Below are positions 44,001-56,000 of a DNA stretch of 64,000 nucleotides, in pieces; position 1 is the first letter of the stretch; every line of letters starts with the position of its first letter. The notes beneath the pieces were generated by a model, which saw only the letters and a program-made list of their open reading frames with translations, had not been told where the DNA came from and did not search any database. The translations under genes were made by a program, and so were the position numbers. Source of the DNA: Serilophus lunatus (lineage: Eukaryota; Chordata; Aves; Passeriformes; Eurylaimidae); NCBI GenBank assembly GCA_013399895.1, contig VXBA01004193.1, positions 997,155 to 1,061,154 on the forward strand, given 5' to 3'.

Positions 44001-47000
44001 GCAGCTGTACCTGGGATGACAGTGGGCTGGGCTGATGTCCTGAAGGCGTAGTGGGCAGGCTTGGATTTGCCCTGCTGGTTCTCTGCCACCACATAGACCT
44101 CGTAGTCTGCATTCCAGTCCAGGGCCTTGAGCATGACGTGGTCACTGCCTGAAGGGAGCCTGATCTCTGGCTTCCACTCTGAGGAGTGTTTCTGCATCGG
44201 GGGGGGACACAAACACAGCACAGTGTCAGCAGCCAGCCCTGGCTCCTCCTTCAGGGGAGGGTTAGACTTGGTATCAGGAAGAAATTCTTCACTGGAAGGG
44301 TGATCCCCCTCTGGAATGGGCTGCCCAGGGAGGGGGTGGAGCCACTGACCCTGGAGGTGCTCAAGAGTTGCGGGATGAGGCACTTGGTGCCATGGTTTAG
44401 ATGATGGGCTGTTGGATTATGGGTTGGACTTGATGATCTTTAAGGTCTCTTCCAACCTTGCTGACACTGTGATACTGTGAAATGGGGAGCTTCCTGCACT
44501 GGCACCCCCCACCCTCCCCCCAGCTAATGGAGAGGAACATTTATCTCATTAAATCATGCAAATGGCTCCAAGGGGCAGCAGGGGATGGGGCCAGACTCTG
44601 TTCAGTGGTGCCCAGGGACAGGACAATGGCCATAAACTAAAACACAAGAAGTGCCACCTCAACACGAGGAAGAACTTCCTTCCATGGAGGGGGACAGAGC
44701 ACTGCAACAGCCACCCAGGGAGGGTGGGGATTCTCCCTCTCTGGAGACATTCAGACCCCACCTGGATGTGCTCCTGTGTCACCTGCTCCAGGTGACCCTG
44801 ATGCCTTAAGGTCCCTTCCAACCCCAGCCACTCTGTGTTAATACCATGTGCTGTTGGCTCTAAGTGGAGGGGACAAGAGATACCAAAGCAGCCTCTTTCC
44901 TCCTCAGAACCCTGTGTCCTGCAGTGCCACCCCTGAAGAAAATCCCCCCAACTCCTCCTCTCATCTTCTTGCCCCATTATGACACTACTTCAGAGGGCAA
45001 AAGCTGCAACTTCTGCACATCTCTGCCTTGAAAAGCACCTTAATCATCCAAGTGACAGAGATTCACCTCTCAGCACAGGTCTGGCCTAATTTAGCACTCC
45101 CATTCTACTGCCAGGCCTGGCCTTAGGGCTGCACAGTGGGTGTGTCATACTTACAGCTTTGTATTTGATCAGGTAGTGTCTGATTGGGGAGCCACCATCA
45201 TCCTGCTTGATAACATTCACTTTAATGGAGTTTCCATCCTCTCCTATGTGACCTTCCAGTTTGGGTGCACTGGGTTCCCCTGAAACAACACAGCATTTAG
45301 GTTTAATTGTCCAAAAAAATTCAACAGGGAGAAAGCACCCATGAAAACCAGAAAGATACCCCACTGCACTCAGGGTATCAAGGTCCATCCTGACCCAGAC
45401 ACAGCCACACTGTGTGCCTGGGGACAAATATTTGCCAGAGCCAAGGATTTCTTGCTTTTGGTAGTTTGTTTCACCAACACAAGTTCCCCTTTTTTGTGTG
45501 TGCTGGAACAGAGTCAAAGGCTAAGTGGAAAGGATCCCACCCTTCCCCAAGAACAGCCTGGAGCATGACCAGCTCCTCACCACTTTTGCTGTAAAAACAC
45601 CTGGAAAACATCACAATGGGGTGTGTGGCCAACAGGCTGCTCCTGGGGAATGCAAAGAGCATCCCTGCAAAGGGACATGACTCCTGTCACACAGGCCTCT
45701 GCTTGCCCTTTGAATGCTCTTCAGGTTTAAGAGTTGCTGGACCAGAAACTCACTTACATGAGTGTGGAAAAGATAGAAGAGAATCCCACAGCACATCTCC
45801 CTCAGCTCTGGTGTCACTATCACAGTGGGTAACAGGCTGGAGAGAACTACCCCCCTTCACTCTTCTATCATAACCATTTCTAAAACCAAAAAAGGGCCAT
45901 CATTTCCCAATGTGCACTCCTGCCATCAGCAGAAAACAGAAATGCCATTTGCTTCTGCAGGGCACACTGATATACAGCCCCACCCTTGCAACCCACAGCT
46001 CCAAATCTGCTTTTTTTTTAAATTCAATTCCTCCATAAGGACACAGAGAGGAAGGTTCTCCAATCCCAGCTCCAGCACTTCCTTCTTGCACCTCTGCTGT
46101 AACACCTCTGCTAACAGAGACATCCACAGGTTCTCACATTCCATATTTACACCCCCTCTCCCCCTTTGGAACTGGGCTACTCTGCCCCATTTCTTTCTTT
46201 CTGGCTGGTCTCTTTGCAGGGTCCCAGCTCTCACAGGGGTTTTCCTCCACCTCTGTTTAACCACAGTTGTGCACATTTGATGGATTTGGGGAGCATTTCC
46301 ATTTGTGAGTGGTGAACAGCTCCTTTAGAGCTGACCACAGGAAACTAAAACACAGAGAATCCACCAGACAAAGGCACATCCTGGGCTTTGTGGTGCACCT
46401 GGAACCAAAACACTCTTCCCAGATGTTTCCAGGTATGTGCACAGGTTTGCCAAGGCTCACTGTAAGCAGAAGATGACAAAAGCAGTAACACTTGTGGTTT
46501 CTTAAAAGCTCAGCCTGCTGCAGAGAATAAAACTTTTTAAGATGATTTATTTCTGTTGAATACTTCTAAAAGTGAAAGGAAATAATAAGTTGTACAAGAT
46601 CAACTCAAAAAAACAGCCTTAACTATAAATCTGTTCTGTCTGGATTTGTACTCAGCTACTAATGGGAAGCACATGCATTTCTGACTGGCCAGAGGAAGGT
46701 TATATTCCAGTATCTTTAAGAAGTTCATCTTCATTAATGACCTGAAGTCCTTCTCCCATGCCCTTTCCTCCCCAAAGGGGAGAATCTGAGCACGTTTTCT
46801 GACTTAAAATATCAATGAGAAAACTGCAAGCCCTGGACTGACAAAGTAATTTAAGCTGAATTCCATTTTCTCGCACACTGACACACCTCTAACACTCCAG
46901 CTGTTCCAAGAAGGCTCTTACAATCCCTGGATGCAGGTGTGAGACACACACTTCTGCGTTTCACTGCACAGCAGCTCCTCCTAAAGATGTACAGGGGCAA

Positions 47001-50000
47001 TTGCTGCCTTTTCCCAGGTTGGATTTTGCTTTTCCAAACCCCTGCTCTGCCCACATCCCCTTTACAAGGCTCCCACAAACAGGCTGGACACTCCAGAGCT
47101 GGATTCCAGCCTGGCACAGGTTTCTCAGGGTCTGTACATTGAAAACAATCCTGGGTGCTGCTCTAGGTGAGTAGCAGCTCCTCACTTGAGCATAAACACA
47201 TCCCATTAACCAAGCAAGTCTTACTTACAGAATTTGACCTTTTATCTAACACAGGCTAGAATTTTTTTTTTCCAGTGACTGAGCACCAAGACTACTTAAA
47301 ACATCTTTGAAAAGATGCTCACTCTTGATTTTAAATGTCAGAGATGCTGCTGTACTTTACTCAGAACCATGATGAATTACCTTCTCTGCTGAAACTTCTG
47401 TTCACTCTGAATTATCTGGTTTCTAGCTCCTGATTCCTTCCTTCCTTCCCCAACACTTAAATTACTTTCTGCTTTGAGAAACATTCTCTTCAAATAGGAG
47501 AACACTGACCACTCCTAAGGGCTGAAACCCCACAGGCGGAGCACTGCAAGCCCTGGGGAAGAACACTTTAGTTTTCTCTCCATAAATGCATGGAATTTAC
47601 TTTAAGCAGGTTGATGTAATCCAGAAAACAGGGCTGCAAAATTAAAAATGGGTTAGTGTGTCAAACAAAGGAGGAAGAAGTTTAGTGGGAAAAGTTTAGT
47701 CCAGCAGAGTCAGCAGCCCTATAATGAGTGAAGATGTCAGTAGCTGAAGAGAGAAGTTGTCATCAGGAGGTTAGAGAAGCAGCTCATGCTCACAGACATG
47801 CATTCTCCCTACAGCACGGGGCTGGAAAGAAAAGAGCATTACAGGGGGGGCCTCATGCCTGGGGAGCTCCACTGCCACAGAGGGGACTGGTCACACTGCA
47901 GAAATCTGCCCATTCCACCCTTCCAGAGCTACCTTCCAACCTGAACGTTCCACAGAGCGTGGGGCCCTGGAAGAATCCCCCTGTGACACTTGGCTTGGTG
48001 AGAGCAAACAGCTCCAGAGAGGCCAGGCTTCCTCTGCAGCATCATTTGACAGAGATCCCTGTGCTAACCCCCCCTGCTGCAGGAGCAGGGGTGCAGGACC
48101 CTGTGCTTCCAGGGATGCAGCCTGAGCCAGACTCAGCCTTCCCCACAGGACACCCTGCAGGGAAAATGCAGCCCAAGCAGGAGCTTTACCTGGGGGAGAA
48201 GCCAATCCATGTGCCCTCCTCTCCCAAGAGGAACCACCCAGTGCTTTGCCCTGCTGAGGAACAGGACAGTCCACAGGGGAGAGTCAGTGCTGCTGGCACT
48301 GCCCTGGCAGGGGACACATCCAGGGGGAAGCTCAGACATCCCTTCTCTGGGCTCCACATGTAACTCAGGAGGAATCTGACCGACTGTACATGAAATAAGG
48401 ACTTCTCTGCAGGCCCCCACAGGCTGAATCACTGTTGGCTCCCACACATGGTGTGAGGGGAGCTGAGGACAGTGCTCAGAATCACTGTATTTCCAACTGA
48501 TTCTGTATCCACCCCTGCCAAGCCATTAGCACCAATCATCTCCTGCTGCAGGGGAGCAGTAAATGTTTCCTGGGATCCTTGCACTGTTTAGTTCATAGTC
48601 AGTGCTTCCTTGCCCTAATACCAGCTTGGTTTTCAGAGGGTGCCACAAGCCCCAGGAGTGGATGAAGTTCTAGTGGAAGCTTCAGGTGGGAAGGGAACAA
48701 GAAAAACCAGCACAAACTTCTCCCTGATCCCAGGGCTCTGAATGTGCTGGGCCCCAGCAGTGCAGGTGAGACACCTCTCACCACCTCTCAAACTGGGAAC
48801 CAGGCAGGGCAGCACTTCACACTGAGCTTAAATCCTTGCCCAGCTGGCACCAAGGGAAGATCCTGGACCCTCACTGTGCTCAGAGATGGTAATTTCTGCT
48901 ACACAGGAACAGGGAAGAAGCTGATTTCTGCAATCTTTGACCCCCAGAGTCACAACTGGACACAGACAGCAGGGAGAGAGAGTCTCCACGAGTGGTGAAC
49001 ACACTGGGGAGGAACAGGCTGGGAGGATTCAGAGCAGCAAACAGCAACAGTCAAAAATAAGGAACAAAAAACATGCAAAAAACGAGACAACCAAGTCTTC
49101 AATCCTCCTGGATTTCCACCAGAGAGGGAGGAGACCTGGGGAAGAGAGGCTTCCTCCATGCATGCAGTCATGTGGGAAGGTTACTGGTGTTAGTTGTGTT
49201 TTCCTGGCAAACCCCAGCCTAAGTCCTTTCCCGTGGTCCAAGTCAATGAGGGGATTTCAGAATTCACAGACTGTAAAAAGCCAATTGCTCTCAGAATTCC
49301 TGCTGCAGTTGGGGCAGCAGAAAAGCAGGAGTTTCCCTCCCTCCCCCCTCCTTTAGATTATGCAGAGTATTAAGTGAAGTTGTAAAAATCACAACGTTGC
49401 AGAAACTGTTTTCACCACCACACCCTTTAGTTGGAGACTGATTCCATCTCCACGGGGTGCAAGGGTCAATCATTTGCTTCTTGAGTTCATGGAGAGCAGC
49501 AGCTACTGGGACATGAGTCAGGTTCAGTCCTTGCCAGGCTCCCAGACACTCAGAGGAACTGAGGCCTCTGGCAAGAAAAGTGCAACAGCACCTCTGAAGG
49601 AAGGTGGTGATGGATGGTGTAGCTCCCGTCACGAACTCTGTGTGCTGTTTCATAGTGTTTATTCTATATATGGCATTATAAATATATAAAAAATAGTATA
49701 TAGATAGTATTTTACAGTACAGCTGCCACTCTAGCTCAGTCACAATGAAAACATTCTCTCTCAACCCCCAATGTGCCACATATTCCCCAATAACTGCATT
49801 TCAGAGAGGGAATGGAGGCTTCTTTTGGAAGGCCAATCAAGGTGTTTAGTGTGAATGTGTGTGCACCTCTCTCTACATAAATGTATATTCTATAGGGTCA
49901 AAATGCTGCTAAAGCCACAACCCCCCATCAGAGACAGGCCTGTGCTTGGTGCCCTGAGAGGCAAAAGGAGTTTGGCCAGTTCTGTTTGTGTTCTAGACCC

Positions 50001-53000
50001 TTCCTTGGCCTCTGAGAGTGAAGAAGCAAATGACTGAGCCACGGGCTGGTTTTGTGCTCTCCCTCCAGATGCAGAAGCAGCTGAATTAATGTCGAGTCCG
50101 TCCCATGCAGGCGAGAGGGATGAGCAGCTTCTCCAAAAACAAGGGGTTTGTTTGGAGTGATGGAATTTGGAGAGGGGAATCCTCACCCCAAATGTAGGCA
50201 CCCAACCAGAACAAAGTGGTTTTTTTTACCTTCTGTTCACCAGCGAGGACGACATCAGCAGCACCATGCAAGCCACATGACAAATCACATGATACGCACG
50301 CACATGATTTGGTTGAAAGGAAAGTGGAGGAGGTCACATGGAAAATACAAAAAAATTAAAAAACTGATGTGAACAATGGGCAAGGGCAAAAAAAAAAAAA
50401 TCAACAACAGAATTACAGACTAAATAAAAACAGGAGCAAAATTAAATTAGCCAGCATACATCAGAAACGCTGGGGAGACAGTAAAACCACCTGGAAAATG
50501 AGGATATTAAACCACAGAAAGCAGAGTTATGGCCTGGGTTAGGCACAGCTGCTTAGTAATACCAGGAACAAAGGAGCAAAAATGACTGCAGAGTGTGTGC
50601 CAGAACTGCTGAAGGGATCCACAAGACTGTTGGAAAGAAAAAGGGAATATTGTTATTCAGAAACAGTCGAGGCAGCAGAGGTGCAAGGGCCACAATCAGC
50701 CCCCAAGGGGGACAAACCCTGGGGTTTGTGTCCCACTGCTGTGTCCTCCCCTGTGCAGAACAAATGTCCTCCTACACAACAACAACAACTGCAAGAGACA
50801 GAACCTGCTGTGGGAGAACATTTCCAAGGGCAGAGCTTTCCATCCAGGAGCTGCAAGTGGAATTTGGGTGAGTGAGTCCCCAGTGGGTGCCCCAGCTCTG
50901 TCCCACAGCCCTGCTCACCTCAGGGGCTGCACTGGGTGTGCAGAGGGGGGGGTTCTGCCAGAGAGGAGAGGGATGAAGTGCTCTGCTTTGCAAATTAATT
51001 ACCAAGATGGCACAAGGAAGGCAGAGCTGCTGGGAGAAATGAAAAAGTGTGCAGTGTATGACAAGGCAATGGGAAAAATGGAAAAATCAGCTGTCAGGCT
51101 GGAGCACACCACCAAGTCCATGCTCCCTTTCCCTTCCTAAATTACTCTCTACTTTATAACTTGCATTTTTCATGCTCATTCCTCTGTCTCATCTTAATGA
51201 GGCTACTTCACAGAGCTCTGGTACTTCCCTGTTAATTTGATGTATAGAGAATTAAACCCTTAATCTTTTGGGTGCTTGTCTCTTGACAAGATTAAGGACA
51301 TACCATTACTGGGGGGAAAAAACTGATGGTACCAAATGTAAAACCCATTTGTTAAAACTAAGGTCTCAATCCATTCTCTCCAGTTATAAATATACTCATG
51401 AACTCCAGGCAGGTGCAACATGAAGGAGGGAATTTTAAAAGTTACTGTGGGATTGCCTGGGAAGGCAATGAGTGTCTTCTGGCCATGAGCAAACATTTAC
51501 AAATCTCCAGTAAGCTCAGTATAACATGAGATTTCAAAGCAGGCAGGAGAGGTTGCCTTTCACATCACTTTCATGTGACAGAAAGCTTTAAGTAAAGATC
51601 AAGGGCAAAATTAGCAGCATAAATATCATGGAACTGTCTGGGTTGGAAGGGACCCTAAAGATCACACAGTTCCAATCCCCAGGGACACATTCCACAGACC
51701 AGGGGGCTCCAAGCTGGCCTTGATAATGACCAAAAGCTTCTGAGACACAGAAGACATATGGAACCCCTTTTCTGAGCTGAAAACCCTGCAATCACCCCAC
51801 TGCCTTGGGGGAAGTCAGGCAGTGAGAACAGGGATTGCCTTGGAACACACAGGGCTCTGTCCAGGGGCTGTAACTCTGTGAATCTGGGAACACAAGGGCT
51901 TCCAAGTCTCCCTCAGAAGCACTGGACCAAGGAACTTGATAAAAATGTCATTTATAGCTACTGGTGTTACCAGTGCCCAGCTTAGCTGCAGATCATATTT
52001 CTGAAAGAGCAGAGCTGCAGCTGTGTCTGTTCCATGAAAGTGCTTCACCCTAAATCCCCAGCTGAATCAAATGCATCTTGCACCAGAGCTGTCCCTGAAC
52101 ACTGAATTCCTTTGGAGAAAAGGGACCTCAGCACTGTTTGCCTGCAGGCACTGAAATGGCAGCTCCAGGATTCCAGGTGGACACAGAAAAACAGAGAAAA
52201 TACAGAGAACATCTGAACTCCCTGGTAAATCTGGAGGGAGTGGAAGGGAAAGGAAAAAGGGAAGGAGTGGAGAGAGCTGCAAGAAAAACTTCATTACTGC
52301 CACTGGTACAGAACTATTTATTGGAACAACCCCAGAGGATTAATTCCAAGGAGATACATATTCCTTAACCTCTTAATATGATTATAGACATCTCCCATAT
52401 GCTCCTGATCACATCAAGTCAAAAACTCACTAAAGCCAGGGAAGAAACTCTCTTCAGCTTCATTAGGTTTCAATTCCTGACTTCATGATGCCACCCAGCA
52501 ACTCTCATTTTCTAATTGCTCTTGGTTTCATTCACTGAACCACCGAGGTCAGGGCAGGGTAAAACACAAGATCATTCAGCAGCAGCAGTAATTAAATGAT
52601 TCAAAGTTATAAGAGCATCTGCCCTGTACCAATGCTCTTTTTCTGCTGCTGAATATCACAGACTCATATGCTGCAGCACAGCTCAGCATACAAATGTGGT
52701 GCTCTTTGCATAAATTTGAGTATATTCACAGATGAAAGGGAGAGGTCAGACCTGCTCCTGGTCAGTAGAAAAAGCTGAATTTCAATGTGAGTGAAAATGG
52801 AGACTTTTATCCTTAAAAGCCCAACATTCCTCCTCCTCCTCCACACACAACCCCCCTGTCCCCAAACCAAAAACAAGTGTGGAAAATGTTTATCATGAAT
52901 TAGCACTTGGTATCTTTTTCTGGGTAAAGATTCTCCCAAAGGAACAAAATGTTCTGCAAAACATTAACCCCACATTTTCCCTCCAAGAGCAGCCCACACA

Positions 53001-56000
53001 TGAACAGCCACAGCAGAGCCTGTGTCTCCTCCTGAGGAATAAAAGATCATCATTAGCAGACCCTGCCCTTCACCCTCTCCCCCAGCCCTTGTAGGAATTC
53101 AAAGTTCTCTTCAGAAATTCAGAACCCACTGGCACTTCAGAGCATCAGGAACTGGGGTTTGGCACTTTGGAGAAATACAAATTACTGCCAAGAAGGGACT
53201 CTCTGGTTGTGGGCACTGGCAGAAAAAGGACATTTCATGCACAGAATGTGGCAGTCACAAATTCAGGCATAATTGAGGGGGGGGGTTAATTCCTTTTCCA
53301 AGCCATTCTATCCCCTCCCTCCATCCCAACCCCCCAAAGAATCACATACTTCATGCTTTTAGTATCTGCCATGTAGAAGCAACAAACCCTTTCTAACCCA
53401 CTGCAGGTCTTCAGCTTAGAGACCATATTCACAGAAACACAGAATCTGATTACTGCAAACCAAAAGAGAAGCATCTGGCTTTGCAGCAATGATTAGTTGC
53501 TCAAAACACACATTTATTTACATGTACCATGGAAATCTATGTTTGCCTTAAGGGTTTTTTTAAGACCTTAACTTTTAAGGCCAGCAGGGCCCTGGTGGTA
53601 CCATGGGCAGAGCTCCCTCTCTCCTCTAAAGATATTCTACCTCCTCACTTGCATCCTTCAGGATCCAACACCCACAGTTTTAACACCAACTGTATTTACA
53701 GGGCAAGGCAGGGTAACAAAATTATTTAGCCTTCAAAGGCAGCTGAAAATACTAAACTCATTAATGGCAAACGTGAAAGGAAAATATTTGTATTTTTTCC
53801 CCTCTTTCCCTCTCTCTCTGTTCCTTCTGAATCCTTCATTTCCACTTTTCAGTGCATGCTTGGCAGAATGACAGGAGGAGGAAGAGTGGCACCATGCTGG
53901 GGTCCCCCCATGCTCACACCCCAGGTGGATTGCTGGTGAACAGACACCACAGTGATGCAACACAGCACTTTAATCCCCTGAGTGAGGGGCTGCAGCACAA
54001 CAAACAGCACTCCAGAGCAAGGGCAGCACTTCCCAGCTACTCACTCGGTGGCTCTGAGCTCTGGGATGCAGCAGGAGGCTCAGTTGCTATGGAAACACAA
54101 AGGATGGACAGGATGTGTCAAGGTGAAATAAGGGGCAGGAGAGGGGACAGAAAGGAGACAGAGTTGAGGTAATGGAGGAGAGTGATATGAATCCTCATGC
54201 CAGGGCTGCAGGGCCTAGAGGGGCTGCAAAAATTGTGCCCTTTCCCCCCCCCAGGAACTTCTCTGTTCCTTCCCCCCTCCATGCACTAAGTCCAGGGAAC
54301 ATGCAGAGAGAAGGGAAGAGGACTAACAGCCCTGAAGTGTGAGCTCTTGGGAAATAAGTGAGTTTTCAGGCAAGCTCACAGCCTGCAGAACATTCCACTC
54401 CCCAGACTGCACAAGGAAATACAGCGATTTCCAGGACAGAACGACAAAGAATGTCTTTCCTTCCAAAAATCCTGGGGAGAATCCAGCAGGAGGAACACGG
54501 GCTGGGAGGGATTTATTCTAAATAAAATATCTTTCAAACCAAAAGAATTATCACTGTTAGGTCTCCAACACCTCAAGACCTACAGAGAGGGTAAACCAGA
54601 TGCCTTGAGAGGCTGGAGAGCAGCCTCATGGAGAGAGATCTGGGGGAATAATACAGGAAAAAAACTGCACCACACTCAGGGAAGACCATGCAGAGCAAAG
54701 TGGAGCAAACCCAGCCCTTGGTGTCATACTCACTCTCTGCTAAATGGGAGGTGGGTGCAGCAGGACTTGCTAAAGAAAGAGAAAGGGAGGTGATTCCTGG
54801 TAAATACTGCCAAAAGACAGAAAATTAAAGGATTTGGAGTTTGGGCATTATTTTGGAGTTGATTTGTTGGGTTGGGTCTCTGTACACGGAGATATTTTGT
54901 TATCAAACCCACACCCAGGAGAACCCAGTGCTCCCAAGGATCACAGCTGTGAATGTGCTTGGCAAAGCAAACTAAAAATGTTTTAGCCCACAAAGAAGGA
55001 AGAACAGGAACTTACCCTACAAGGGAGCAGAGCAGGGGACTGTGGACTGACTGAGAGCCCCTTTCCACATTAAAAACCAGCAAAAAGACTCCACTACAAA
55101 TGTGATTTAATGCTGTTCAAAGCCACATACCTGTCCCCAGGTGGTGGACACGAGGCTTGGCACAAGACAGATCTGATGATGGGGCTGAAACAGAGCTTTT
55201 AATGTTCTTTTTCCTCTCTTCTTAACTGGATTTTTCCCCTTTTGCTGCAGTACTGATGAGAACACCCAAGCCCTGATCTCCCTGGGGTGCCTTTGGCTGC
55301 ATCCAGCCCAGAAGGGCCCCCAAGCCCTGAGCTGTACCACTAACCAGGACTGCCTTCAGAGAAGGGAGAGAATTCCTTCTGCTGGAATTACCAGGCTTCA
55401 AACAATTTTAGGTCCCAGACTGCACATATGTTGTGGAAATGCCTCCCAGGTGACTCTCTAACTACTGCATTTTGCAATTGTCTGTCCATCTGTCCCTTCA
55501 TTCATCCACCCTCACTATCAATCCAGCCTTCCTCCCAGTGCTCCACTGAGCCCAAGCTTTTGTATTTGAGCCTTTAAGGAAAAATAGCACAGGCATGATT
55601 TCAACACTGGAATTTGGCTTAAAAGTAAAAAAAAAAAAAAAATTAAAATAATCATTCCTGTTTTTTCCTTCAGCTTCAGAAATCTCAAAGGATGTGAGAG
55701 CAGCTTCTCCAAGCTTGTCCATGTAATCTTTGGGAAGAACAGCAGTTCACCACAAGGACACAGCAATAAATAGAGCATTGCTCACTGAGATAAAGAGGTT
55801 TCTTTTAGCTCCATTGATTAACTCTGATGGGAACGACACAAAGTTATGGAGCATCCAACATTTCACTCACAATTAAACATACCCATCACATTTCTGACTC
55901 ATTCTTTCATTAGGAAGATGGAAACATGCTTTTTATTATTATTTAGTATAAGGTTTATTTATTTCAGTACACAATCTAAACAAGTGCTGGAAGACTGTCC

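Larger units (their letters stand above)
41276..44010 (-). other. NCAM1: NCAM1 intron 14
   Basis: Contains a purine-rich GA/GAAA tract (41447-41498) and a 5-base gap. No exon recognised. Confidence 0.65.
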
